Of a stretch of DNA of 64,000 bases, positions 22,502-34,883 are shown in pieces. The translations under genes and the position numbers were made by a program. Numbering within the stretch: position 1 is the first letter of the stretch; every line of letters starts with the position of its first letter. The notes under the pieces were generated by a model. That model saw only the letters and a program-made list of their open reading frames with translations, searched no databases and had not been told where the DNA came from. Origin of the DNA: Cryptomeria japonica (lineage: Eukaryota; Streptophyta; Pinopsida; Cupressales; Cupressaceae); assembly GCF_030272615.1 (NCBI RefSeq), contig NC_081413.1:607204209-607268208 (forward strand). Reading direction: 5' to 3'.

Positions 22502-23302
22502 TGACGCAGGAGCATCCTCAGTCTATGAGCAATCTTGCATCAACCAAAAATATTTCCTTTTAGTTTAGTTCTTGTTCAGTTCAGTGTGCAGTTTTCTGTG
22601 TTCCTGCGAGTAGGTACCGATGGTTGCTTTCTTTTCATTGTAGATCCTATTTTTGGTTTCCAGGCTGGTTCATGTGCTTAATTCCAGATTTTTCAGTCCA
22701 TCTGGGTTCTAGTTATCGCTCCCCTTTGACTGTTTCTGGGTTCCGGGACAATTCTTGTGCTTACTGGTTGGTCTTCCTTTATTTCGGGAGCGGTTTCTTG
22801 GCGTGTGGATCTATTTGGGGTCTTGTTTGATGTTCTTTGGCGTTTGGCCGACCTTCCTACTGATCCGCATTTCTTGGTTGTTTTTTTCCGGAAGAATTTC
22901 TTTCATTCTTAGGGCCGACCTAGTTACATGTTTCATTTTCCTGCATTGGTAAATGTAATCTTTTTTGACTGACCTAGAAATGTTTAGAGGGGTATATATA
23001 GGGTATTATGTAATCATTTGTAAGAAAGAGGAAGTAGAAATCAGAACAAGGATTGAAATTCATGATTAGTGATTTGGTTGACTCTGAGAGTCCCAGATGG
23101 ATTGTATCTAGCTTGTAGCCTACATGTAACTGGTTGACTACCAAATGTTCTATGATGATTGTATGATGATAACTGGAGGTTATAAGACAATAATATGATA
23201 TGTTTCTATAATCTTGCTATGTTTTCTTGTTGCTTTGGTTATGTTACTCTTGCTGCATAAGTCAACCAGTTCTCTTTTGAGGGTTTAACGGTTATGACTG
23301 CA
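22502..23302 (+). repeat. G2 3' LTR
   Basis: 801 bp, start TGACGCAGGAGCATCC, end GGTTATGACTGCA. It is the partner of 19644-20453, with the same TATA box. Confidence 0.85.
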
Positions 23303-23307
23303 TCGCA

Positions 23308-23351
23308 TATATGTATACATACATACATACATACATACATACATACATACA

Positions 23352-23382
<31 letters not shown>

Positions 23383-23402
23383 GTACACACACACACACAC
23401 AT
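23308..23402. repeat. CATA/CA microsatellite
   Basis: About 17 CATA units followed by an ACACAC run. Probably continuous with 19010-19643 before G2 inserted. Confidence 0.9.
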
Positions 23403-24913
23403 TTCTTCTTTTCTATATTAGAGTAAAGTAAAACACAACATAATACAAATTCAAATCTAAGATAATATTTTATGTCAATACTTTCACTTTTTGATAATAT
23501 TATACATATGTAACTCAAATCATAATTAATATTAGATTAATATTTGTTGTACTAGTTATAATTAATATTAAAAATTAAAAATTATTTCGCTTCCTCATAA
23601 CAAAGTCTTCTCTATACAAACAAAATTACTAGAAAAGTCATCAAAATATAGATGTTCAATACCCAAAATTCAAGGGTTTGATGCTCAATACCTTACAATG
23701 GTGTGGTCAAATTTATCACATCAATTGCCTTTAAACTCAAATAGCATGGCCAAGTTGACTATAACTTATTAACAAATTATAATCATTTGACTTCCAAATT
23801 AAATTTGACTTATGGGAAGGTTTGTATATCAACACATCATTACAAAAGGTTATTATCATGAAGTTGACATTAGATAATTGGTAATTATCATATATATCTT
23901 TTCATTTGTTACTTTAAGCACACAAGAGAAAGATAAGGATGTACCATTGAAAATAATTGTAAGGACAGTACATTGTAAAAAGTAGGTGGAAAGTAGGTTA
24001 TTAAGTGAAACATCAATTTAGAATATAAGATTTATTTTATGTAGCATTTTTCAAAGGATTTATTTATTATTTATTTTATATTATCTCAAGGCGTATATTT
24101 TTTTGTTGGTTTCAAGCATATCATATAAGATAAGAAAGAAGTTAAGGAGTTAGAGTTTCAATTGTTAAAACATTAGATTATTATTATGAAAATAAGTTCA
24201 AATTTCTTTACAGATATCTAATGTCAAACCTTAAGTGGTCATTCTTTTTTTTTTCATAACTGACATTCAATATGGACGTGGTTTTTAATTAAAATGAATT
24301 TCCAAGTATCGATTCTTGATCTTCCATAAATGATTTATAGTATGTACATGTAATGAACGTGTTTTAATCTCTAATATGTGCTGACAAGAACATGTATTTA
24401 TATCATATAAATATTCATTTAAACAAAATGATGATATTAAAAAAAAATGAATTTAAACAATTATTTAAAGAATATACTATATAATAAAAAAAATTAAAAA
24501 TTAAATTACATATAATCTAATATGGAACATATCTTATACATGAGCTTCATTTATTTAAAACCTTAATAATCTTTATCATCATCAATACCATAATAATATA
24601 AATAAGTTTAGAGATATAATTTTAATTATTTTTTGTCCAAACCTTGTTGATATGAGTAATGTGTTTAACTTGTTTGTTTAAATAGATGCTTAGTTGCTAC
24701 TTTGATTTGGAATAAAATTTATTAAGTTTATTTGGTTATTTATTACAAATATTTATGTGATATAATATGGTAGTGAAGGGAAATAAAATGTTACAAAATG
24801 TTTTTAATGTGAATAAAATTAAAAGTTAATTAAATATAACTAATAATGGATATAGAATTAGTTTATCTAAACATCTAAATTAAATTAATTAAAATTGTAA
24901 ATTAGAGTATTGA
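23403..24913. repeat. unclassified AT-rich repeat, copy A
   Basis: Aligns over its length with 30684-34433 once LINE B is taken out. Shared landmarks are ATAATACAAATTC, CAAATAGCATGGCCA, ACATCATTACAAAAGGTTAT and TTTATTTGGTTATTTATTAC, in the same order. No coding sequence or terminal repeats are recognised, so the class is unknown. Confidence 0.75.
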
Positions 24914-24949
24914 TTTTTTTTACCATGCTTGTTGAATCTTTTGGTCAAT

Positions 24950-26325
24950 ATGTTCTCAAATGCAGAAATATCTTCCAATCAGGTTCGTTGTGGTTGATTG
25001 GGAAGAAGGGCAATATCCATTTTTGGGAGGAAACCTAGTTGGGGGATAAACCCTTAGTTATACACCATTCCTTCAGAAATATCTATGATGATGCCAAGAC
25101 ATTCTTCGAACAATGGGTCTTAGACTACATCACCCCTTCCAAATCTTGGAAAGACATCTCGCAATGTTGCTATCATCAACCCCATTTTGCTGCATGCGAC
25201 TCTAGAGCTGCAAAATCTGCTAATGCAAACTAGAATTCCCCTTTTCCACAAAGAAAAAAAAATCATATGGAGACCAACCCTATTGGTGATTTCACTATCA
25301 AATCTGCATATCTTTCTCTCCTTAAGGAAAACAATGGCCCAATGTGGTGGAGGAAGGTTTGGAACCAACAACTAATCCCCAAGATTAACTTCTTTTGCTA
25401 GACTGTCTTACACAACAAGATTCCTACTCAAGATAATCTAAGAGTGGATTTCAATTCCCTAACTATTGTGTTCTATGCAAACAGGAGGAGGAAAACTCTT
25501 CTCACTTATTGATCCACTGCACCTTCACCAAAACACTTTGGGGCTTGGTATTGCAAAAGTTGGATATTCCTTGGGTCATGAATGGAGACCTATAACAATT
25601 TGTAATAGACTGGCGTGGGCCCTCTCATAACCCCCTAATAAAATAATTATGGAGATAGATCCCACCTCATCTTGGTTGGAGTATCTGGAAAGAGAGGAAC
25701 AATAGGATTTTTCGTGATTTGGAAAACCCTATTGACGAGGTTTCTAGGTCCTTTTCCAAATTCCTCAAGGATAACCTCTTTGTCACCACTTTCCCTTGCC
25801 CATCCTTTCTCCCCTCATCATTTGATGGAAAAATTGCTAAGAACTAGGGCCTTCCTCCCTCTTATGCCAAATTTGACAATTCTAAAAGAATGTTGAGAAG
25901 GAATACGAGATAGCATCTACCTAGTTTGGGGCGGTTTAAATTGAATTTTGATGGTGTTGCAAGACAGTCCTTGGGGGATCCGACTGTGGGGAGAGTCATA
26001 AGGATGCATACGGGGGAAATGGTGGTAGCTTACTCTACAAATTTGAAGGAAAATATAGATAATAAATCTAAATGGATGACCTTACTTGGGGTCTCAAAGT
26101 TACCCTCTCAATTGGATCGAAGAATTTAACCATTGAAGGTGATTCCAAACACATAATTGATGTGGTTAAGGGACTATAAAGATTAACTAGCTCATTGAAG
26201 GGATAATCGGGGACATGCACAAATTTATTTTGGGGTTGGAGCACTTTAAAATTAGCCATGTCTATGGGGAGGGCAACATGGTTGTTGATGCTTTGGCGGT
26301 GTTGGGATTCCAAATTGAAGGATAA
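24950..26325 (+). pseudogene. LINE C: 3' part of L1 ORF2, decayed
   Basis: Fragments in shifting frames match the end of plant L1 ORF2: GNIHFWEE near 25009; a zinc-binding RT tail (MWWRKVWNQQLIPKINFFC near 25340); and RNase H pieces (KLNFDGVAR near 25935, EGDSKHII near 26141, then a frame-shifted SHVYGEGN-VVDAL near 26255). Many stops and frameshifts. No RT core, so it is 5'-truncated. Confidence 0.75.
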
Positions 26326-26810
26326 AGATGCTAGACAAGGAAGGATTCCCTCCCAAATAATGTTTAGATACTCCTACGTGGAGAGTCCCTGGCGGTGGAT
26401 TCTAATGGGTAACATCAATCTCTTTGGGAAGAGGCTGGTGGATGCAAATTTGAATGTCGATGGAAGGAAAATTTGAAAAATGAGATGTGTTGGCCTTGGA
26501 TGAGGTGGACTCAGCTGATGTGGACTCTTAGGTGGGTGTGGAATAGTCATGTTAAAATTGAGAGTTCCTACTCACTAACATCGCGTGGGCCCATCTTTTG
26601 TGTCTTGTGTGCCTTTTAGTTTGCTATGATATGATGATCTAGCATCATTGTAGCGAGATGCATGGGAGTCAGAGTAATAATGACAAGGTAATCCCCGGGG
26701 AAAGAAAGGCTATGGATTTTAGTCCTACTATCATATCTTACTACATGTCATGTTGTTGACATAAGTAGAGGATTAAAGAAAGAGACCGATATTTTTATGA
26801 CTCAGACGAC
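26326..26810. other. no gene seen
   Basis: Spacer between LINE C and the next decayed ORF. No motif recognised. Confidence 0.4.
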
Positions 26811-28237
26811 TTGCACAAGACTACCCTTCACATTTACTACTGTATTTCTGGGATGAAGTTCAAAAATTTTCTTCGTGTTCCTCTGGTTTTTCTGCGAAAC
26901 CTTCTTACTGCTCTCAGAATGGGGGGAGACAACATGCATCATGAGCCTAATAACCTGGATGAGTTCAAGAATATTGAGATTGTGTGGCACATTTTTAAGG
27001 AGGAAGGGGTTGATGGGTATCTTGAAGTCTTGCAAGGGTTTGATGAAGAACTCTCTATATAGTTTTCCACCTCCTGGGTCAATAGGAGAGTCATGGTGGG
27101 AGGAATTTCATTCAAGGTCAGTGAGGAGGTGATTGCGTAAGTGAATAACCTTTCTATGAAAAGCAAAAAGTGGAAGAGAACCAGTCATGTGTGAATACTG
27201 AAAGTCTAAATAGGTTCTTCATGGGAATGAAGCCCCAGTGAAGTTGCAGGGTGGATATGCGATAAAGGAGTTGCCTAACCACTATAAAATGGTATGCTTG
27301 ATTATAATGAAGTACTTTAATTTGGAAGGTTATTTTAGAGCTTACTATTTTTATTATATGTTGCTTCTAAATCACTTTAGAAACCATCACATTATCTCCT
27401 TCTCGTTCTATATGTTTCACTACATGGAACACTCTATTAAAGAGGTCCTAGACCATAAAAACCAGGATAAAAAGCATGTTCCCTTGCACCGGGGCTTGAT
27501 TTATAGACTATTCATTTTATTTGGCTCTATGTCCACCTAGGAATATTACATGGTAATGGACCCCCCCTTGAGTGCTCCCCCCTTTTTAATTGGTGCACTT
27601 GATGCTTGGAAAAAACTTTGTTTGCGCTAATTTGAGATTGCTTTCATTGCTTCCCCCAAAATCCCCTCTACCTCAAGGTTCATTATTAAAATTGATGCAT
27701 CAAAACCCTAATAGCCCTCCTCAAGCGAGAAAAAAAGGAAAGAATACTAGCCACTATAAGAAGATTACTAGTCTAGAAGAGTTGAGTAAGGAGGAAGAGG
27801 AAGGAAGGTAGGACAATAGCAAGAATGAAGGTAGAAGAAGGTTGAACAAGTTGTTCAGTTTCCCACAATTCTGGGAAAGGTAAAAGATTAAATCTTGTCA
27901 ATTATGACTCAGAAGATGAAGAATAAGAATAGGGGAAGGGACATGATGAAAAAGAGGAAGAGGAGAATTGGGATGGTGGTGGGAAGGAATTGACGAGAAC
28001 CCAAAGAAGTCAGTGAACAATAGTTGGGTTGAACAAGGGAGCCTAATTGGGGATGAAATAATGAAAGATGTCTCTATGGAGGAGGATGCCAAGGTGAATG
28101 TTGAGGGTGAAAGTTGCATGGGAATTCAAATGATTGACAAAGAGATGAAGGAAATGGGAGAGGAACTGCACATGTTGAAGGACAAAGTCCTTGACCTAGA
28201 AAAGAAAATGGGCCGTATTTCCAAGTTCAGCCTCTGA
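26811..28237 (+). pseudogene. unrecognised decayed ORF
   Basis: Coding-like stretches in successive frames read as one decayed protein: MHHEPNNLDEFKNIEIVW near 26933, WVNRRVMVGGISFKVSEEV near 27077, LQGGYAIKELPNHYKMVCL near 27241, then LLLNHFRNHH near 27361, and finally an acidic and lysine-rich end with a predicted coiled coil (KEMGEELHMLKDKVLDLEKK near 28147). Stops at 27060 (TAG) and 27138 (TAA), and frameshifts near 27200 and 27550. I cannot name the family. The mix of a folded-looking N-terminal part and a coiled-coil end would fit a gag-like or other repeat-borne protein, but that is a guess. Confidence 0.45.
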
Positions 28238-29006
28238 TTTATGCACAGTTTGGAAACCTCCCTTTTTTTAATGCAGAATAACATTTTGGGCAATGTGGAG
28301 GGCAAGGATAAAATTCACAAGGTGCTTTTCAAGTTCCTAATCGAGGATTGGAACAATGCCCTGTTGCAAGCGGGTGAAGGTGTGAATAAGTTTGGTCATG
28401 TTTAGCTTTATAGGGGCTTCTTTTTATGCTTTTTATGTCTTTTGGAGCTTGGCTCCTCTGATAAACTTAAATTAGGTAGCTACACCATGTTTTATATTAG
28501 TTGTTGTTCTATATTTGGACTTTAGTTGCTCTCTAGTTCATGTTTTTAATTTGCTTTCAAATTGCTACAGATATAGCTGGTCTTGGTTTGTTGTTGTTGT
28601 TTTGTTGATGTTTCTAGAAGGCTTCAGACTATGGATTTTATAGGGATAAAACCCTCATTATGTTGCTTTTAATATGAAAAATAATCATTGTGTAAAAATA
28701 AGAAAGAGGTGTAGGATCCTTTAACGAATTGTTGCAACTCAAAAGAGATAGTGTGATAGAGATAATGATATATGACCACTAAATAAATTACTATAATTAG
28801 TAAATAATGAGTTTATAATATGCTTAAATGAACTATTATAACCTTGCTCCAAATGACAAAGGAGCCACTCGAGTCAAATAAGTTAAATCTAGGACCCTTG
28901 ATGAGTCATTGTAAACATGAGTTATGGTGTAGGACCCTTAGGGAGGCATTGTAACCATAGACATGAATGAACATATCAATTATATAACATGCTCCCTCAA
29001 ATTGGT
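28238..29006. other. no gene seen
   Basis: Low-complexity spacer. Weak coding traces continue the preceding ORF up to about 28400, then AT-rich sequence. Confidence 0.4.
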
Positions 29007-29790
29007 TGTGTAGACACCTAAATTGTCCTCTTTAATGAAATAAATATTTTATTTATTTAATTATTTTATCCTAAGTCTTCTATTAATTAAATCAATATTT
29101 ATTTATTTAATTAATTCATTTATCCTCTTCTAAGCCTTTCCTAATTTAAATAAATATTTTGACTTATTTAAATTGTCCTTTTCCTAAATTAAATAAATAT
29201 TTTATTTATTTAATTGATCCCACTTCCTCTATTAATTAAATAGATATTTATTTATTTAATTAATTCGTTAGCCTTTTCTGCCCATGACACGTGTCATTCA
29301 TCTCTTAATTATTCTCTTACCTACCCCCTTTAGCATTTAATTATTTCCTCTACCTACCCTTTAATCCTAGCCGACCATTTATCTTCTTCACCTTTTAATC
29401 TTATCCCTCCTTTTCCTAAAGTGTCTTTTATATAAGAGGATACTCTCCTTCATTATCAACCCTAATGATTGCGTCAATCAAGCCTTCTTGCGATCAAACT
29501 ATCAACTACAATTTGTTCTTTGTTGAGCTCTTGTGCACACATAAAATCTGAGAGCAAATATATCAAACAAGATCAATGGAGATAGCAGACAATGGAGATT
29601 GAAACCCTACTTGACATGTGAATGGTAATATTATTTTATTTTGTTTATTTGCACGATCTTAGGTATCTCTATTGGTATTGGTGAATGTTTCATTGTAGGA
29701 CTTAGATTGTTTGTGGTTGGATCTTTATGGTTTTACAATAGTTTATCATCATCACTTTTCATCATATGCAGGTTGCATATAAAGTGATAC
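29007..29790 (+). repeat. probable solo LTR
   Basis: Starts TGTGTAGACACC, contains four to five copies of an AT-rich palindromic word (AAATAAATATTTATTTATTT type, 29040-29270), a perfect palindrome GACACGTGTC at 29286-29295 and a TATA box TTATATAAG near 29428-29436. This promoter-like order fits an LTR U3, but the right end and duplications were not found. Confidence 0.4.
29428..29436 (+). promoter_or_regulatory. TATA box with upstream G-box
   Basis: TTATATAAG about 140 bases after the palindrome GACACGTGTC, which contains the CACGTG core bound by plant bZIP and bHLH factors. Motif call only. Confidence 0.4.
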
Positions 29791-30683
29791 TTCCATATCA
29801 ATAAATACCTCTATAGTGTGAAACTTACAAAGATAAAGTTGAGGACGTAGAAAATATATTGAATATACTGTCTTTTATCACCATTTTTTAAATTTTATTT
29901 TCAAGATATATACAATTTTTATTATGCTCATCTTGAGGATAGATAATCGTTGGTTTTTGAAAAAATTAAAACATTGATTTAAATGTTAGTAGATAGTTTT
30001 TGTATTTTAATTTTTGATATTTTATTAAAAAATACAATGAATTTTGGTAGATAAGAACTTAAGTTTCTTGAGAATGAGACAACTTCAAGTTTGATAATTT
30101 GAAAACTAAAATTAAGACTTTGATGGATCAAGTTGAAATCCTTCTTGATGACCTTATCCCATCCCTTGTTAGATTGAAATCCTAAAAGGGCATCCTAAGG
30201 CTTACGATGAAAAATTACATGAGTGCCATAAGCTAAGTCTATTAAAAGCATCCTTCAATTGAAAAAAAGTATTAAGAACACATAAATAATATCATAGAAC
30301 ATGAAGATCAATAACACAACAAGAGAAGATGCTTTATATCATCCCCAAAAGGTTAAACTATATGAGGTACATGCTAGGGAAACATTCCCATGTCTAATAA
30401 AGCTATATAGAAAATAACAATTATCAAATATGAAGAATATATAGGATAAGAATCTAGAGAATAATTGTAATATGATAGATATAAAGTGAGATAAGATAAG
30501 TGAAATGTCTAGGAATTTATGAGCATGTTTTCAAGAGAACGTGCATAAATGTAAGAGAACGATGATTGTATGCTTGAGATAAAAGGAATAATATATTTAT
30601 CTAGTTGTATCTTATAATGTCCACGAGTTTATGTATGTATCATTTCCTTCGATTTAGTTTGTATCTTATCATTTATGTACGTT
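29791..30683. other. no gene seen
   Basis: AT-rich spacer without ORFs or recognisable motifs. Confidence 0.4.
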
Positions 30684-31926
30684 CTTCTTCTTTGTTATAT
30701 CAGACTGAAGTACAACGTATAAAATAATACAAATTCAACTCTAAGATAATATTTTATGTCAATGCTTTCAATTTACAATATTTTTTTTAATAATATTTTC
30801 AATATACTTATATATAAAATTTATTACATAACTCAAATCATAATTAATATTAGATTAATATTTGTTGTACTAGTATTATTACTATTCTACAACATATTTA
30901 TTTTTATTTCAATATCTTTTAAACGTTGAAAAATTGAAATGTTTTTAAAAAATATTTTATAAAAAAATCATAATTAATATTAAAAAATTATAAATCATTT
31001 AACAAAGTCTTGTCTATACAAACAAAATTACTATCATTAAAGATGTGAAAAGTTATGAAAATATACATATTCAATACCCAAAATTCAAGGGTTCGATATT
31101 CAATACCTACAAATGGTGTGGTCAATTTATCACATCAATTGCCTTTAAATTCAAATAGCATGGCCAGGTTGACTATAACTTATTAACAAATTATAATCAT
31201 TTGCCTTCCAAATTAAATTTGACTTATGGGGAGGTTTTTATATCAACACATCATTACAAAAGGTTATCATCTTGAAGTTGACATTAGATAATTGGTAACT
31301 ATCATATATATCTTTTCTTTTTCTTTTGTTTGGCTTACTTTAATCACACAACAAGAAAGATAATAATGATGTACCATTGAAAATTGTTGTAAGGATAATA
31401 CATTTAAAAAAAAGGTGAAAATTAGGTTATTAAGTGAAACATTAATTTAGAATATAAGATCTAACTTATGTAGCATATTATTTAATATAAGAAAGAAGTT
31501 TAAGTAGTTGAGTTTCATTGGTTAAAGCAATAGATTATCATTATGAAAATAACTTTAAATTTCTCTAGAGATATTTAATGTCGAATTCTAAATGGTCATT
31601 CTTGATCTTTCATAATTAGCTTCCAATATGAGTGTGGGTTTTAAATGAAATAAATTTCCAAGTATTGACTATTAACATTCCATGAATGATTTATAGTGTA
31701 TGTACATGTAAGAAACTTCTATTAATCTCTAATATTTGTTCACAAGAACATGTATCAATATCCATATTATTTAGAAAAAAATTATTTAAATGTATATTCC
31801 TAATCAAATTAATATATCTAAATAATAAAGTTCCAAATAGCAAACCCTTGTGGAGGATTAGAAAAAAATTCCTAATCAAATTAAAAGTTCCAAATTAATA
31901 TTTTTTTAGTCGATTGGTTATTAAGC

Positions 31927-33400
31927 AAAGGGATTTGGCTTTTGGCAAGGGGTGTTAATTCCTAATTTTGATATTTCAGTCACTCATAACCTTTTCGCTG
32001 ATGATACACTTTTATTTGGGTCTTCTTCTATTCAAGAGACTACTCATATTAAATTTATTCTAGATACTTATATTGCTGGATCTGACCAACACATTAGCCC
32101 CCATAAATCCAAGATCTTCATTTTTAATACTCCTTAGTTGGTGGCTGATAGACTTGTGAATATCTTAGGTTTCCCAGTAGACTCTCTTCCTTCTACCTAT
32201 TTGGGGATTCCTTTCTTTATGGGATCTGCTAAGTCTTCTTTTTGGAATTCGGTTATTCAGAGACTTAAATCTCATATTTCTGCTTGGAAGGCTAGGTGGT
32301 TGTCTCTTTCAGGTAGGATACTTCTCATTAAAATGATCCTATCTCCCAAATTGAAAATATTATTCGATCTTTTCTTTTGAAAAATAACATGACAGAAGAT
32401 AAAAGGATTCCACTGATTTCTTTGACCAAGATGTCTCTTTCCAAGCAAGTTGGTGGTGCTGGGATTCAAGACTTATCTAAAATAAACAGGGCTTTTGGGG
32501 GCAAACTAGTTTGGTCTATGTATACTAAGCCCCAATCTTTGTGGTGCCAAATTATGCAGGCTAATTATTTGGATTCCCAGAATCCTGCTAGGATCTTCAC
32601 AATTTCTAATCCTCCATAGGGGTCTGCTATTTGGAACTTTATGATCTCATGTAGGGAAGTGGTCTCTAATTTTCTCTCTTGGCAGGTCCATTTGGGGGAG
32701 GATATTCTTTTTTGGAAAGACTCCTAAAATGGCTTTCCCCCTCTTTCGCAGCATGATTCTCTTGCTTTTGTTTCAGTTGTTCTTTCTCAATCATGGGGAG
32801 TAAGATTGGTTGATTATGTAGATAGTGTTGATCTGTTTTCTCACAAGGTCTCATGGAAGGATCCCTCTACTCTTCCATTGTCCTTGTAGGAAATTCAAAA
32901 TTTTAAATCTGTTTTGCAAGACCGAGTGGCTTTCCTTTCTAACATCAAAGATCAACTTATTTGGTGCCCTTCTAAATTGGGAAACTACTCTGTTAAAGAA
33001 GGATATTTTTATTTTCAACAAATGGCCAATCAAAATGCTCCTCATCGTTCCTTTTTGTTCTATTGAAATAATTCAGTATTACCTAAGCTGGTGTTTTTTC
33101 CTGGCTCGCGCTGCAAAATAGAATTTTGACTAGTGATCGTTTAGTCAAATTTACCCTCCTTTTCTTGTGTCTTATGTGGTAAAGCTCTTGAAGATGTCAA
33201 TCATATTTTTCTTCATTGTGAGTTTGCGAGTAGTTGTTGGCATTTTGTCCTCCAAAAGTTATCTCTTTCATTCCCTTTACCTTTATCTTTATGGGATGTA
33301 TCTCCTCTTTCTTTTCATTTATGACATAAAAATTTTGGGCTTCATTTCTCTCTAGCATTTCTGCATTCACCTCTTCTCCTTTGGCATTTGTCTATAATGG
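31927..33400 (+). pseudogene. LINE B ORF2 fragment, decayed
   Basis: Shows the RT active-site motif FADDTLLFG near 31996, the thumb region LPSTYLGIPFFMGS near 32190, SKQVGGAGIQDLS near 32440, and the C-terminal zinc-binding domain as CVLCG...H..HC near 33165-33225. Stops occur at 32135 and elsewhere, and the frame changes several times. No endonuclease and no RNase H. Confidence 0.8.
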
Positions 33401-33934
33401 CAGACCGCAGATCTCATATCGTTGGTGTCAGTCATGTTTTAGACCCTTGTGTTTCTTGTAAATTCTTTGCGTTCTATAGTATATATATTTTGGTTGCAGG
33501 TATTTTTTGGTGCAGGGGCATGTCAATTTTGGTTGTAGGAGTTCTTTGTTGGAAGGCCTTCAAGATATCCCAGGAAGATGGATCCGTCCTTCGATGTTGG
33601 TTTAGTCCTCTTGCTTTTTTGAGCTCTCTTCTTCATTCACTGGGCAGCCTATGTTATTTCTTTTTCATATCCTTATTCTGTAAATAAGCTTGCATGCTCC
33701 TATTCTGTAAAATGAGCTTGCATGCTCCTATTTGTAAATGAGCCTGCATGCTCCTTTGCTGATCTCTATTTTATAACTAGCTCCGGCTAGAGGATTGTTC
33801 ACTACTTCTCTTCTATAGTCATGTTGATGAGCAATGACCAAAGTTTTTCTTGCTGGATCTTTTCTCTGGGAGCTCAGTTTGAACCAATTTTTAAATATAT
33901 TGTAAAATTATATATTATTAATAAAATATATCAA

Positions 33935-33947
33935 GTGGCATTGCCAC
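33935..33947 (+). terminator. LINE B 3' hairpin
   Basis: GTGGCATTGCCAC, a perfect inverted repeat just before the A-run. Same in LINE A at 50442-50454. Confidence 0.6.
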
Positions 33948-34433
33948 CTTGCCAAAAAAATAATAATTAAATAATATACTACATAATAAAATAGAAATAA
34001 ATTAAATTACATATAATTGCATGACATACTGGAACATAGCTTGTACATCAATTTCATTTATTTAAACCTTAATAATCTTTATCATTATCAATAAAATAAT
34101 GATATAAAGAAGTTTAGATAGAAATGTAGTTTTAATATTTTTGTAGTCCAAACCTTATTAATATAAGTAATGTCTTTTGCTTGTTTGTTTAAATACGTGC
34201 TTTAGTATGTTCTTCGATTTGAAATAAAGTTTATTAGGTTTATTTGGTTATTTATTACAAATGTTTACGTGATATGGTATTATGGTAGTGAAGGAAAATA
34301 AAACGTTGCAAAATACTTTTTATGCATTAATAAAAGTAAAAGTTAATTAAATATAAATAATAATAGATATAGAAGTTAGTCTAATCAATAATCTAAACTA
34401 AAATAATTGAGATTATAAATTAGGGTACTTTGA

Positions 34434-34818
34434 TATAGAAACAAGCTAAGTTATGAATGACATATCTTGACATCAACACAATGTAAATTTTAAGTAATGA
34501 TGTATGAATATTGAGAATTAAAAATGTAAATTAAGAATTGGATGATTGATTAGAAGGTTAAGATGATTGAAATTTGAGAACCCAAATATTTAGGACAAGA
34601 TCATAACAACGATCCTATCCATGGGCATGATCTTATCTTGGGTATAACTAGGTCTTCAATACTTGCAACATATTTTCGTCTATTGATATTTTAATGAATA
34701 GGACAATATTATTGCTAATGAGAACACAAGGTTTACTATACAAGGGTCGATGTTTAGGATTTTCTAGTGTCCTAATTTCAATCCTCAAGATTGAACAAAT
34801 AATAAAAGTAAAGGGGAC
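34434..34818. other. no gene seen
   Basis: AT-rich spacer up to the LINE A target-site duplication. Confidence 0.4.
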
Positions 34819-34883
34819 AATATAGTTGGATGTTATAATTTCTCATTTAATGGTATTCAATAAATCAAAATGAAGTTCTTTCT

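Larger units (their letters stand above)
19644..23302 (+). mobile_element. gypsy-type element G2 with gag and protease only
   Basis: LTRs 19644-20453 and 22502-23302 flank a 2.05-kb internal region. The internal frame carries capsid, zinc knuckle and protease. No reverse transcriptase, RNase H or integrase motif is present, so it is non-autonomous. Microsatellite sequence lies on both sides (19010-19643 and 23308-23402), as if it had jumped into a repeat tract. No clean target-site duplication is seen (CATAT left, TCGCATATATG right). Confidence 0.8.
31918..33960 (+). mobile_element. LINE B, 5'-truncated L1
   Basis: Begins within the RT domain and ends in the same 3' tail as LINE A: AATAAAATATAT, then AAGTGGCATTGCCACCTT and an A-run. 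Homology to LINE A starts near 31918, so it is a typical 5'-truncated copy. Its 3' region differs: three copies of a roughly 25-bp word with GCTTGCATGCTCC (33685-33760) stand where LINE A has RNase H. Confidence 0.85.
30684..34433. repeat. unclassified AT-rich repeat, copy B, split by LINE B
   Basis: Left part 30684-31800 and right part 33965-34433 align in order with copy A (23403-24913). LINE B accounts for most of the difference. Just left of LINE B (31796-31900) is a short tandem duplication of TTCCTAATCAAATTAA and AAAGTTCCAAAT not found in copy A. Confidence 0.75.

Noticed and set aside
23308-23402. Regularly spaced repeats resembling a CRISPR array
   Set aside because: Simple CATA microsatellite without spacers, in a plant nuclear context.
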